The notes below the pieces were generated by a model. It was not told where the DNA came from and made no database searches. It saw nothing but the letters and a program-made list of their open reading frames with translations. Source: Mytilus edulis (lineage: Eukaryota > Mollusca > Bivalvia > Mytilida > Mytilidae). Taken from it: a DNA stretch of 64,000 bases. Below, one piece after another: positions 1-11,715 of this stretch (positions within the stretch are counted from its first letter, which is position 1; each line of letters opens with the position of its first letter). Location of the stretch: positions 21,687,750-21,751,749 of the forward strand of contig NC_092356.1 of NCBI RefSeq assembly GCF_963676685.1, written 5' to 3'. Made by a program: the position numbers and the translations under genes.

Positions 1-56
1 TGGCACCCTTCATGTTGCTCATGAAAGTATAAAATTGTAGATAAGTCATATTCATA

Positions 57-205
57 GACAATAACTGTTTAGTGTCTTTAAATATCAGCTGCATTTGTAC
101 GAGACTAGGAAACAAGGTGTATGCGAGCTTTAAGCGAGCTATTACACCTGTTTTGAGCCGAGTACAAATACAGCTGATATTTAAAGACACTAAACAGTTA
201 TTGTC
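57..205. repeat. Near-complete palindrome (foldback element)
   Basis: Arms at 57-100 and 162-205 are reverse complements over 44 bp with one visible mismatch (outer 35 bp perfect). The centre is also partly self-complementary: ggtgta near 116 against tacacc near 143, and gcgagct twice. The whole 149 bp could fold into one long hairpin. It encodes nothing recognisable and is best read as a small foldback or MITE-like element. Its family is unknown. Confidence 0.8.
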
Positions 206-3200
206 TTTATCCTGCAATAATTCTGCATATTATTTGTGTTTTAAAAGACACAAAAACACATGTTTAGCGTTTATTTTCGATTTGAAATCCCTTGAGACCC
301 GTGTAGTAATACGATACAGTAATCACACATTCAGCTGAAGACGGGTTCGCAAAAAAACGATCTCGAATGGTCCAATTTGAAACAGGAGTGTACGAGTTGT
401 CCTACGCTTCATACTCGACATTCACTAAACATGCATGCTGAAATTGACATGGTTGTTTTTGTTACACAATCATTCACACTCAAGTTCTGAAATCGATAGT
501 TGTCATCGTAGAAAAGACTGTTGTTCATGTGTGTATGTTATCAGAAAATTGGTGTGATTCTTATTGCTCTAAGGAAATGCTTGAAAACCAACAGAACGTA
601 TAAAAGTAATCGTTAATTCGCAATTGATACGTCATTGGAATGCGACTTCAATACACATTCTGAGGTCACGCAGGTTCATACAATACTCAGTCCGGCAGTG
701 GGCGGAGCTTTCATGCGATATCTGTATAGTATACAGATACAGCATAGCGATATATGTAGGGTTGTATCTGTATAGTAGAACACCCAATTGCAGGATAAAT
801 TTTGATATTACCACTTTGGTTTCATTATATGTTATAGGATTGGTGAATTCCTGTGTATATCGTGAAAACTAATAAAACGAACGAAGGCATTGCATTTGCA
901 TGTATTAAAACCTGCATTATACATGATTATCATAAAAAAAATGATCAAATTCATAACGAATCTCCTTAAAACTGTTTTAGCCATGATATTATGTATGAAT
1001 GATTTTAATGTATAAAAGATGAATAATCATTCACTCAAGTTTATAAATGAGGACATATTATCAACGCTTGACTAAACGCAATAAGCAGGTGTTTTTTTCT
1101 AATGATTTTTTTTCAACTATTTTACAAATTGATTGCTTAACATTTTGAAATTGTTGTTTACTCTTGTGATTTTCTTCTGTTAGGGCCATTGTTAAAACAA
1201 CTATTAAAATATATAAAGCGCATAATGAAGAATACTAAAATGTGTTAGTCTACAAAATACTTGGTGGTTTCGCTGTATTAACAACAATTGGAAGAGCATT
1301 TGAAAAACAAGTATACAGAACGGAATCTTGCCATGAAAACTTTTAAAGTTGATAACACTTCGAATGTTTTGAATGATTAAAGTATTATTAAGAACATTGC
1401 AGTTCTGTATATTACTTAACAATGTCTTAGATTTCGACTTTCGACGATGTTTCAAAGGTTGTTCGAGAGGATTTTAAAAGTTACACATGTAATCCTAAAC
1501 ATTTTTTCTTAAAGTCATATGAAACCTAAAATTAAAATAAAATATGCATATGTTTTTTAAAACTAAATGGATAGTTTTCATTATACAACTTATGTACATA
1601 TACTTTTTTCTGAGGAAAATTCTTTAATTTGTCCACATTTAGAAGAAGTTTACTTATTTTTAATTGCTTGCTGCCAGGAAGCAATTCGCCGACATATTTT
1701 CCGTATGCATACTGATCTAAGCGTGACCCTCTTCGTAAAAATCCGGTTATAGCAATACGCATGAATCTGTCATTAAAATAAACAAATACCTGATTGTATA
1801 TGTTAAACAGGTGCTAAATATCCATGCTTTTTCTTGATTATTTACTATAAGGTGACAATCGGTAAACTTCGGCTTCAAAACACGGCATTTAATGAGTAGC
1901 CATATTTGTTAAAACATAACAGACAGATAGAAAAAAAAAATGACGATTATACGATATATTTGCGTAAAAAATGATAAAATCGTGCACAGAGGACTAAGTT
2001 TATGATATATACATGATATACATGCATTGGTTCAAGAATTGGATGAACATTATTTTTCACCAGTCACTCGTTTCTTATGACTTTAACTAATTCTTGCAAT
2101 TACCTTGCTGACTTTCAGTCTTTAATTCATCCAACAACGGAATAACACTTGCCCTGAAAGGTTATTAAGGATATCGTGAAAACTAATAATTATCAAAGGT
2201 ACCAGGATTATAATTTTGTACTTTAGTATGCATGTATTGTAGTATATCCCTTAAAATAATCTCTTACTTTTTACTTTTTTTTTATTTCAATTATTTTTTG
2301 CATTTGATATTTTTTTTCTTATTGTCAGTACTGGTTATTTGTTTGGTTAATGGAAATGACACTAGACAAGGTATATTGAATCACAGTATACTAATAAGTT
2401 CACCTTGTCACACAAATAACAATAAAACATAATCTGAAAAAGACCTATTTGAATAACTGGATAAATATTGACAATAATTTGTTCATTTGTACTCTGCGAG
2501 CCTCGATATCCTCCTTATTTTTTAAACTGACATTTTTATATTCTTATAATATTACTGCACGTACATTGGTTTCACACAAACATAATATTTACACTACGAA
2601 TACTTTTGTCGATTTAAATATCATTAATTATAGATAACACTTACATAAATACAACAGATCTGTTATCACTGTAAAAGAAAACGATAGGTTTTATGTATTT
2701 TTGATTTAATATCATGGAAAACCAAATCTTCGACATGGTAGGTATTGAATATCAAACGAACGCCAGTAAAAGAGGATCAATTAAATAAAATATTCAGCAC
2801 AATAATTTAACCTGCCACATGTTAATTGAAAATGGTTGGAGGTGCTATATTCAGTTTGTGTATATCTTGTTTTGCATGCACCATCCATCGTATTGAAACC
2901 TAAACATCCCAATATGTCATTTGATTCAATATCACTGTATAATGTCAAGTAACTATAATAATGTCATTTGAAATATATTCTTGAAAATGTAGCGATTGAC
3001 ATTATATAAATAACACATAGCTGAGAGGGTAGTTATATAGCAATTTGTTACCCCGAGAAAATGTTGTCAACCGTGGCAAAGCCAGGGTTAACAATTCATC
3101 AAATTTAAACTGACCATCAAAGGATAAAGATATAAAGTACTGAAACATATGAAAACTAATGAAAAGAGAAAAGAAACTACCATGATAACTAAAACGATAG

Positions 3201-3526
3201 TCAAGAAATCCAGTTGATATTAATTAGTATAAATATTGTAATTTTCATTGTTATAGATAAAATTTATATCAGTATTACAAATTTAATCTTGAAATCTATC
3301 TTAATTCTATCGTATTTTTTTAGAACTTCAAATGTGACGTCGCTTTGTTCGTTGATGGCTTTAGCTAACTCGGCTGTAAATTTTTATGTGCTGGTGTAGA
3401 TTGTGTTATGTGTCCGCTTTTATTCTGTAGATATTCAACACTTCGTTTTATCATGTATATCTATTTTATAGTCATTTTATAAAAAAAATACTGTTTGCAA
3501 AAGTACGAATTGTTCTAAATGATAAG
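206..3526. other. No gene seen
   Basis: AT-rich sequence with only short ORFs. A 21-bp palindrome (tatctgtata/gtatacagata) lies near 720-740. The minus-strand ORF near 1532-1762 has mixed composition but matches nothing I recognise. This lies downstream of the TNFR-like gene and may include 3' UTR, but no exon can be supported. Confidence 0.5.
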
Positions 3527-3712
3527 GATGTTCTTATCCCAGGCAGAAAACCCTAGCTGTATAAGCACAACTTTTAGGAACTTTTGGTCCTCAATGCTTT
3601 TCAACTTTCTACTTGTTTCGGCTTTCGAACTTTCTTCATCTGAACGTCACTGGTAAGTCTTGTGTGGACGAAACGTGGGTCTGTCGTATTAAATTTTAAA
3701 CTGGTACCTTTT
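3527..3712 (+). repeat. Dispersed SINE-like repeat, family A
   Basis: Contains ggtcctcaatgctttt, then gaacgtcactggtaagtc and gacgaaacgtgggtctg. This is a diverged copy of a repeat also seen near 5962, 41118 (reverse), 43846, 58840, 59885 and 61866. The core is strongly conserved between copies. The family is familiar from mussel sequences; assignment to a named SINE is not attempted. Confidence 0.7.
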
Positions 3713-3719
3713 GTTAGCT

Positions 3720-4095
3720 ATTATTCGTGTGTTTCTCTGTCTTATATGTTCTCCCATTTATTTGTATTGTAGTCCTGTCATGTAATGTTTTCATTTTAAT
3801 GATATATTCAACATTGCCATATAAGCGGGAGGTTTGGTATGCCACAAAAACAGGTTCAACCCAATATTTTTTTCTAAAAATGTCCTGTACCAAGTCAGGA
3901 AAATGGTCATTGTTATATTATTGTTCGTTTCTGTGTGTGATTCATTTTAATGTTGTGTTTATGTTGTGTTATATATAGTTCTTCATTTATATTTAATGTG
4001 TTTCCCTTAGTTTTAGTTTGTAACCCGGATTTGTTTTTTTTTCTCAATCGATTTATGAATTTCGAACAGTGGTATACTATTGTTAACTTTATGTA
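3720..4095 (+). repeat. Dispersed repeat, family F
   Basis: Carries ggtttggtatgccacaaaa, tgtcctgtaccaagtcagg, gttttagtttgtaacccgg and gaacagtggtatactattg in that order. The same ordered motifs recur at 35400-35648 and 60600-61022, all in plus orientation. Noncoding. Confidence 0.7.
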
Positions 4096-4380
4096 AAGTG
4101 GTAGAGGTTTGCTGCTCATGGTAATAATTAAAGAAAAATACTTTTAAACACACAAGAAATCATTGTAATCACCTTTGTGCACGAATGTTTTCTATCTGAC
4201 TTGCGATAAAGGTTGACCGGAGGAATTTTTACCACGCTCACACTCAACAGTTAATAGTATGTATTTTTGGCTGAATACACTTGCAATTAATCAAACTCAT
4301 TGAAAGAGGTAAATGCAAATCCATTTTCACATTTTTTTTAAATGATATATCATACATACTCAATATTCATAATGTGTTAC

Positions 4381-4547
4381 TCAGAGTACATACACTGTGA
4401 TATTAGAGTTGAGTCTGACACTCCGTCTCCTTACAGTTACAACAATTATAATGATAATCACAGACAGGAATACACCACATACTGTACCGATGGCAATTGC
4501 AGTGGTTCCTTTCATCTTAATATTTTCCTTGATAGGTCCTTCTGATT
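4381..4547 (-). CDS. TNFR-like gene exon 4: transmembrane helix and short tail
   Basis: After a TTTTCAG acceptor the frame reads ESEGPIKENIKMKG, then a hydrophobic stretch (TAIAIGTVCGVFLSVIIIII and VVTV), then RRRSVRLNSNITVYVL and TGA at 4383-4381. The positive residues after the helix fit a type I topology. The tail is too short for a death domain. The sequence ACT|GTAAGG at 4434 could be a donor that replaces this tail; both forms are possible. Confidence 0.7.
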
Positions 4548-7500
4548 CTGAAAATTATAAACTTATTATGTATACGTGTCGATCTAATCATTTATTCATA
4601 CACATTGTAATTAGTCGATTGATATTAAAAGAATATGTATAAATATCCTGCTGAGCAACCAATAGACGAGGCAAATTACACAAAAACATATCAAATAAAG
4701 TTGACCTACCATACTTAGCTTAATCAAACTTACCTTTATTTACCTCACATGCCATATCATGTGTAGTATTGCATAGATACTGCATATGGGTACCATTTGG
4801 GCAGTTCCTGGTACATTCCAAACATGGTTTAATCGACTCCGAAGAGCTATAGGTTGAGCCCTCGAGACATTTTCTACATTTAGTATCTTCAAAGTGAGAA
4901 CCTTAAATGATGAATGATCCCGATAAATAAATCATGTGACATTGCATTTTAGAAAAAAAATACATCAATGAATATAACATTTACCATGTGCTATGAATAT
5001 TCAATTCTTCCCATATTTCAAATGAACATCAATTTTACACCAAATCAATAAAACTTTTTACCTTGCCACATGGTAATGTTGCTGTATTTATGTACGGAAA
5101 TTATCATTGGTTTTATAAAGGCTAGTTTTGTAGCGTCTGTAAACATAAACATGTTATCTAATATATGCCGTTTTGAATTACTGGTCTATATTTGTCTACA
5201 TAGGAAATGAATTTGTTATCAACAATATGAATATATAAACCAAGGACCCGTCTGTTGCATCAGTTTCACAAAGTGTACCAACATGTTCTTCAATTATTAT
5301 TTTTTCCCTCATAACTTATACATGTGATCACACGAAAACTATAGGGTCTTTTATGAATGAAAAAATATATATAGTTTGCAAGATATACTCTAATATAGTA
5401 AAAATGTCTCACACCTCCTATCTAATGCTTCTATATGGTATTGGGATCAATGTAAGGTACATTGTACATGCATTTAAATACTTGGAAGAAATCAATTTCA
5501 TAATAGGCTATTCCGACAACAAGTCGTCTATTTCAAATGAAAATACTACAGCTCATTACGCTACATAGATGTTTGATGACACACAGCCTTCATATCTTCG
5601 CACAAGAATTTCATGACTTGTCGTTTTATGTTCTTCTATTGCTAATATGCTACATTTAGTTAATAAAAGCATGAAAGGGGCATTATGAATTTGGTTTTGT
5701 GTCAACTATATGTTAAAGCTGATTTATGAATAGAAAATCAATGTATTTTGTTTACTAGCGTCTTTAATAGCTCAATCATTTAACAGAACGTCACCACTGA
5801 AAAAAAACTAGGGAACCACCATAATACAATGATTTATTTGACCTATTTTGCCAAAAAGAAGTCATTCGTATCCAGGTAAAATAATGATTCACATTTCCTA
5901 ATTCCATGACATGAAATAAAACAGCTATAAAAAATTATAATTACACAACTATATACGCTTCTCGATGCTCTTCAACCTTGTACATGTTTGAAATCATTAC
6001 TATTTTGATCTGAGCGTCACTGATGAGTCTTATGTAGACGAAACGCGCGTCTGGTGTTTTAAATTATAATTCTTATACCTTTTGATATGTATTAGGGAAA
6101 TTGTATTTAAAAACATTAACCACCCAAATTTCAAAGCTAAGTAGAAAAAAGCTTATACATTACCAGTAACCTGTGGGGAGCATGAAAACGTATTTAAGTA
6201 TTAGTTAATTGAATATATAATATAATGTTTGTTAACATCCAAAGTTAGTTTGACCGATAACTAAACCATTTAACAGAGATTATATAAAAAAGAAGATGTG
6301 GTATGATTGCCAAGGAGACAACTTTCCACAAAAGATCACTACAAGGTTTAAGGACCATACAATAGGTCAGTTATAGCCAGTTGTAGACGGTAGCACATGA
6401 TTCTATTAAGCCATAATTTCAATTTGATTTAATGTTTTTATGTAAATGTTGAGATAAAAAAGTGCCTTTAAATATTTTTCGCCCATAACATTGTAAACAC
6501 TAAATTAAAATAAACAGGCTGATATATACTGAATTGTAAAAATGTCACATTAAATCTTGTTTCGTCGAACAATGAACAAATTGAAACATATTTTAACTCT
6601 TGTGAATTTAGTGTGCACAGGGATGTGCCTATTGCTTTATATATAAACACAAGTAGAAACAAATTTCAACACTCATTTCTTGATTAATATTATATATTAA
6701 CACAATATTGACTGCTGTGCCACTATTTTTGACAGTTTTACATTTTAAGTCTGTTTGTTTTTTTCGTACATCGTTTTTAATATAATGGAATTTGATGCGA
6801 CTGTCATACAAATGAGAGGTTCAGCAAGCTATAAAACCGGGTTAAATTCGTTATTTTCTTCATAAGAAAATGCCTGTACCAAGACAGGAATAGGACAGTT
6901 TTTATCCATTTGTTTGATTTGTTTGAAGTTTTGATTTTGCTATTTAGTTAAGGACAACCGTTCTAAAATTGTTTCTCAATACATTGAATTTCTTATACTT
7001 GATTAATTGTTATGTTAATTAGTTAAATTTATTTGCAAGTTTTATCCACTTAATAATAGCATATACCATTTTCTACAAGTCCATATCCAACATGACACAG
7101 CTTGTTGAGATAGCAAAATCCTATTCCATTTCCACCATGATCTTTGACGAAATGATATCCCGCTGTGCATCCACATATCGTATTTGAATGTGATGTGCAT
7201 TGTGTAATTATTGCAGACAAGATATAGTTTCTTACTACTTCTTCACAATTTTTACACCTTTCACAATAGTGTGCGATATTGACAGTAGTCTGGAAAGTTC
7301 CATAAGGACATGGCTGGCATTGAGCTTGAGTGTGACTTGTCTGAAGAATATATTTTTGTCATTGGTGAAGGTAGTACATAGTTTTTTGGTTGTTTAAAAC
7401 TGATTCATTCGTCTCCTTGACATTTTTATACTTTGATATTTTATGATAATACTTGCTTACTCGTCTTCGGATAATGTATTTCGGAATATGCATTTAATTT

Positions 7501-9328
7501 CAAATGGTACTGAAAAAATATGTTTCCCTAGAAATTCCATAAGCAAAATGGTCAATAAATCTAGCTAAGACAAATTTTGTTTTTTATCGAAATAATGTGG
7601 ACTCATAATCACCTTCTTCAACAAAGCCGTATAATCTTGTACTTATTGTTTTTTAATTGAAGTGTTTAGTCGTTTCAACTACATGAAAAAAAAAATCAAC
7701 ACATATAGTATATATATATATATATATGTATATTGTGTCTAAAAATAGCAACAATCAACATTCAATCTATCTAGGTGTGGATCAGTTTGTAAATAAACTG
7801 AATATGTAGTTACTAAATTAAATTATATAAGTGTCTAAGAATGTAACATTAACACACTAATCAATGCTAATGAGTGTTATAAAATTAGTTGTTATATTTT
7901 ATATATTATTCACGCAATATTTCGCTTAACAAATTAGCTTCATCGGGCGTGTGCATCAATCTAGGTGAAATCGAATCAGGACAAAAAATATCTTTGTAGC
8001 TTGAGCTACACAAAATTCGTGTAAAAGTTTAACATATTGATTGATGGCCTATATAAAACATATTGTTGCCGTTTATTGTACATAACAATTTTTAAATCTA
8101 AACAAATAGTTGTTTTAGTTAAATATAATGAATATGTATAAATATATATATACTATATGTGTTGATTTTTTTTCTCATTTAGTTGAAACGACTAAACACT
8201 GCAATTAAAAACGTATTACATGTATATATATATATACATATTCATTATATTTAACTAAAACAACTATTTGTTTAGATTTATATATAACTTAGTTACAAAT
8301 ACAATTTAAATACGTTATCTATTTTTGAATAAAACGTACGTTACCTGTTTAGATTCCTATATTTAGTAACTGAGGTACATTATATTATTTTTTTCATAAT
8401 GGACAAATTTTAAGACGACTATTGTTTTTTTTTATACACAAATCGTTAGTGTGCTTGATAGTGTACTAATCGTTCAAATGTTTAAATGATCCAGAGGTCA
8501 GTAATAATATAAAAAAATTTTTTTTAAATATTTTTGTCCTTAAAATCTGGCCTTATTTGGTACAATTATTTAATTCCATATATTTTAATTATGTCTTTTG
8601 GCTTTTTCAGGATATATCACATCATTTAAAACGGATTCAAATTATAAAATCGAAATTTCAATAAAATCTAATTTTACAACATATTGTTCATATAGTTACA
8701 TTTCTATATATAGTAACTGTGTAACAATTTGACCTTCTTCCTGGATACATGTGTACACATATTTGTTGTTATGCACAGTTCTGAATCATTCAATATACTT
8801 TAAAATTATGATATAATACGCAGAAACCATTATACTCAAACGAATGTACATTTTTTTAAGTATTACAATTTTATTAATAATCAATTCACTTTACAAAAAT
8901 TCTCATATATTGTACAGATAATTATTTTATAATGTCCCTTTTCGATGTGTTTTGTTTTGTTTAGGTTTAAATGACTAAGTACTTATTTATCGTTATACTT
9001 TAATATATTTAATCCTATTTGTCTATTTAAACTGACAGATGCGTAAACCACAAATGAAAAGTCCGATTTAAGTGATATTATCAAATCATATTCTTTAATA
9101 TCTTCAAAACTATAAAATAAAAGTTATTTGACTTACCCAACAATCACCACTCCAGTAAAATCCAGGTGAGCAATAATAGCATACTTTTCCGCCTCGTTCA
9201 TACGACGGAGAAGAATTAATATAGCAGAAAGAGAAGCCTAGCAGGGAAAGAAAAAATAGTCTCCCATACACATTATTTCCAGGCGAGAATTTATAATTCT
9301 TAATTAAACTTGAAAATATTATTTTCAT
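4381..9328 (-). CDS. TNF receptor-like type I membrane protein, 4 coding exons
   Basis: Coding exons on the minus strand, in order, are 9328-9137, 7340-7067, 4901-4734 and 4547-4381; junction phases are 0, 1 and 1, and all introns are GT-AG. The joined frame is open for about 266 residues. Seen in order: a signal peptide with a hydrophobic core near residues 22-38; cysteine-rich repeats with typical TNFR spacing (CYYCSPGFYWSGDC, CQPCPYGTF, CERCKNC, NTICGCTAGY, CRKCLEGSTYSS, CLECTRNCPNGT); a transmembrane segment of about 20 residues; RRR; and a tail of about 16 residues. Family knowledge: TNFR proteins bind TNF-family ligands at the cell surface. There is no death domain, so signalling would need partners, or it may be a decoy-type receptor (inference). 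A GTAAGG at 4434 could be a donor to an unseen cytoplasmic exon. It could instead be an NGFR-like receptor of another branch. Confidence 0.78.
4734..4901 (-). CDS. TNFR-like gene exon 3: last cysteine-rich repeat
   Basis: 168 nt, phase 1 at both ends. The acceptor is TTTAAG, the donor GTAAGTTTG; a second possible donor GTAAAT lies 9-10 nt inside. It encodes FEDTKCRKCLEGSTYSS, CLECTRNCPNGT and CNTTHDMACE, a full TNFR-type repeat with two NxT sequons. It joins exon 2 through GGT (Gly), giving a continuous VENGSHFEDTKC. Confidence 0.8.
5962..6085 (+). repeat. Dispersed SINE-like repeat, family A
   Basis: A well-preserved copy with gagcgtcactgatgagtc and gacgaaacgcgcgtctgg, within intron 2 of the TNFR-like gene. 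Ends near ataccttttgata, like other copies. Confidence 0.8.
6288..6400 (-). repeat. Dispersed repeat, family B fragment
   Basis: Reads aagatgtggtatgattgcca followed by ggagacaactttccac, the reverse complement of the family B end (gagttgtctcattggcaatcataccacatc). Intronic. Confidence 0.7.
6700..6910 (-). repeat. Dispersed repeat, family E fragment
   Basis: Contains ggaatttgatgcgactgtca, atgagaggttcagcaagct and tgcctgtaccaagacagg, the reverse complement of motifs at 39783-40110 and 12960-13230. Intronic to the TNFR-like gene. Confidence 0.65.
7067..7340 (-). CDS. TNFR-like gene exon 2: cysteine-rich repeats
   Basis: The acceptor is TTCAG just above 7340 and the donor GTATATGC is just below 7067. 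The exon is 274 nt, phase 0 to phase 1. The reading frame shows CQPCPYGTFQ, CERCKNCEEV, CTSHSNTICGCTAGYHF and CYLNKLCHVGYGLVENG. The NTxCxC and GTF motifs and the Cys spacing are hallmarks of TNFR cysteine-rich domains. One exon carrying more than one repeat is common in this family. Confidence 0.8.
7646..8281. repeat. Nested inverted repeats
   Basis: An outer pair of about 75 bp (7646-7722 against 8137-8215; both contain gtgtttagtcgtttcaact and the complement of its neighbour) encloses about 410 bp. A second, offset pair (about 8090-8150 against 8225-8281, with aacaaatagttgttttag) overlaps its right arm. A TA microsatellite lies beside the left arm (about 7705-7725). It lies inside intron 1 of the TNFR-like gene. 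It could be a MITE pair or an expanding foldback element. Confidence 0.7.
9137..9328 (-). CDS. TNFR-like gene exon 1: signal peptide and first Cys motif
   Basis: The ATG is at 9328-9326; 64 codons run to a GTAAGT donor. After a polar start, the run RLFFLSLLGFSFCYI forms a signal-peptide core, followed by SSPSYERGG and then VCYYCSPGFYWSGDCW, the opening cysteines of a TNFR repeat. The upstream in-frame GTG at 9340 is not a plausible start. The exon ends in phase 0 and joins the ACA AGT start of exon 2 without breaking the frame. Confidence 0.75.
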
Positions 9329-9351
9329 AGCTTCCCACACAATACAAGATT

Positions 9352-9369
9352 GAAAGCGAAAGAGAAAGC
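9352..9369 (+). promoter_or_regulatory. IRF/ISRE-like element upstream of the TNFR-like gene
   Basis: The plus strand reads gaaagcgaaagagaaagc, two overlapping matches to the IRF consensus GAAANNGAAA. It lies 24-41 bp upstream of the start codon, next to a TATA-like box. It may lie at or just after the transcription start. Binding is inference from the motif. Confidence 0.45.
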
Positions 9370-9390
9370 AGTGTGTAATTCCTTCGGCAC

Positions 9391-9398
9391 TTTAAATA
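9391..9398 (-). promoter_or_regulatory. TATA-like box of the TNFR-like gene
   Basis: The minus strand reads TATTTAAA, 63-70 bp upstream of the start codon. A start site 25-30 bp downstream would leave a 5' UTR of about 35-40 nt. AT-rich context makes chance matches common. Confidence 0.35.
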
Positions 9399-9399
9399 G

Positions 9400-10690
9400 T
9401 ATGAGTAGGAGTTTTGCCATTAGCAATTTAAAACAGATAATTAAAAAAATATCACACGGTATTTATATGTATTCATGATTTTAAACTTGATATCCTAACA
9501 ATTGATATACGAAATTTGTATATTTTAAGGTCAAAGAACGAAATAAAAAGAGGTAATGACAGGTTTTGTAACAAGTTTGTGTATTTTTACATTTATTTTA
9601 TTTTTTGAAATATAACTAAAAAAAAATAATGCACATTTATGCAAGAAGCAAAACAAAAAGGTTAACACATGTGTCGTTATATCATTTTTATATTGATATG
9701 TTTTTGATTCATATATCAAATCATCATGTGGTCATGTATTTATTTTTAACCTCATAAGGTAAAATTAGAATTAAAAAAATGAAGTTATGCTTATTTATTA
9801 TTACCACTTTGACCAGTGTGTAGCGTTAAAATGAAGATCCAATAAAGATAAAGGATTTCACAATTTTTTTGCAAATACTACATGTACTAGTATATAATTT
9901 TTCAGATGAGTTTGTTTTATGATAATACTTGAAAAGTTTGCACATGAAAATAGCAGTATACATGGTATGGGAATAAGGCGGTTTGGTATAGTTGACAACT
10001 ATCTATTACGATTAAATGACTAGGATGAAAACATCTGTAGGTCACAATATCACCGTAAACAATGAAGAGGCGTCGAAATGGCTGTATAAATACTGAAGTA
10101 AATTAGGGACTTCTATGACTGACTGGGATCTATAAAGTTTTAACAAAAAGATATTAGGGTAAATTAAACATCTATAATGTGAGTATGCTATTCATAGTAT
10201 AACAGTCTCCTTATATAGATGCACACATTTCTAAATTCGTTTCAAAAAAAGTTTTGATTGTTAAATCGCTTCATCACACGGTGAATTAAAACTGTTGATT
10301 AAAATCAATAGAATTCTTTTCAAATTTGCTCAGTAGGTTTTTATCATGCTATTAAAACAAAACTAAAAACTATGGGTCACAGTACTTTTTTATAACTCGT
10401 TTTACTTATCATCTTCTAATAACTCAAAGTTGTGCAAAATTGTCAGATTTTGTATAAATTATGCATGGAAAAAACTATTTTGTGTATTAAATAAACCATA
10501 GAATAAAAAAAATTATATGAAAAGATAGCTCTTATAACAGGCTTCCAGATAAGAAAAATGATTACTAGACTTGTTTCTTGCTTCGTATACATATGAAAAG
10601 TGGTAAATGCACACCACTCTCCATGATACAGATTAATTAATCTGAGTTATGTCCACTAATATCTGAGCTAATTCCCCTTATGTGACAAAG
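9400..10690. other. No gene seen
   Basis: AT-rich intergenic sequence upstream of the TNFR-like gene. Only short unrecognised ORFs; no clear repeat apart from homopolymer runs. Confidence 0.5.
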
Positions 10691-10696
10691 ATGAAC

Positions 10697-10880
10697 AAAA
10701 TATAAAAAGAAAATGTGTTATGATTGCCAATGAGAAAACTCTCCACACGAAACCAAATGACACGGAAATTATCAACTATAGATCACCGAACGGCCTTCGA
10801 CAATGAACAAAGCCCTTTCTTATAGTCAGCTGTAAAAGACCCCGAAATGACAAATGTAAAATAATTTAAATGAGAAAACT
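10697..10880 (-). repeat. Dispersed repeat, family B
   Basis: Shows gtgttatgattgccaatgag, cggccttcgacaatgaacaa and agaccccgaaatgacaaatg, the reverse complement of the copy at 42527-42725 (aaggccgtacgg, gtcatttcgggg). Intergenic. Confidence 0.7.
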
Positions 10881-11715
10881 AATTGTTTAATTTTCGAACA
10901 AAAAAAAAAAAAAACGAACGAAAAACAGCCATGAAACATGAAAAGTCTTACACATGAATAACATACTACTTTCACAATGTGCACATTTTATTACAGATTT
11001 AGACCAATTGTTATCTGCTACTTCAAAATCCAAGATGGAAGAAGACAACCCAGTCACCTTCGACGAGCATGCAAGGACTAAAGAGTCAGTCATTGTCGTT
11101 TAAAACCATCTAGATAGCCACCTTAATTTTTAAACAGTTAATTTGAGGTAGTTCGTTAATCAACCATCCATCCATCACTCGCTCTCTCTTTCTTCATCTT
11201 TGTCTATTTAATTTTATATGTTTTTTTGTATTCCTATACTCGCTCTCTCTCACTTGTTTTTTAGGTTTTGTACAATTATTTACATGCTTATTTCAACATT
11301 TGTTGTTATATCTATTATGTTCATTAATACTGTTGGTTCCGTATCCAAGGTATTGTCAAAGTTTGAGTATACCACACATTATTGTAAATATAATAGAACT
11401 ATTAACAATTTTTAGGTACAAGTCAAAAGTACAGATAGCTAGCTAAACCAGCAGGTTAAACACTCTATTTTCTTCGGTAAAAAAGCTGTAATTGTTTCGT
11501 TGGTTGATAAAGTTAAACGTTTTATTTTGTTAGATTTTATGTACCCCCCCTCTTTACTTTACAGGTACCTTCGTTTTTTAATCCTTTTGACTGTTTTGAC
11601 AAAAAATAATATCACAGAGTCGTATAAATGGCTAACAATTATACACACTGTAGTAGATTACATGAACATAGTCTATAGTGATTGCAGAATGTTAATTATA
11701 GAAGCATGACATTGT

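Noticed and set aside
1532-1762. Minus-strand ORF with a mixed, protein-like composition (DQYAYGKYVGELLPGSKQ)
   Set aside because: No family recognised, no splice context linking it to the TNFR-like gene, and a short plus-strand ORF overlaps it. A transposon remnant is possible but unsupported.
4734-7340. Alternative reading of the cysteine-rich exons as EGF-like or ephrin-receptor-like repeats
   Set aside because: The NTxCxC, GTF and C..C...C spacing across joined exons fits TNFR repeats better.
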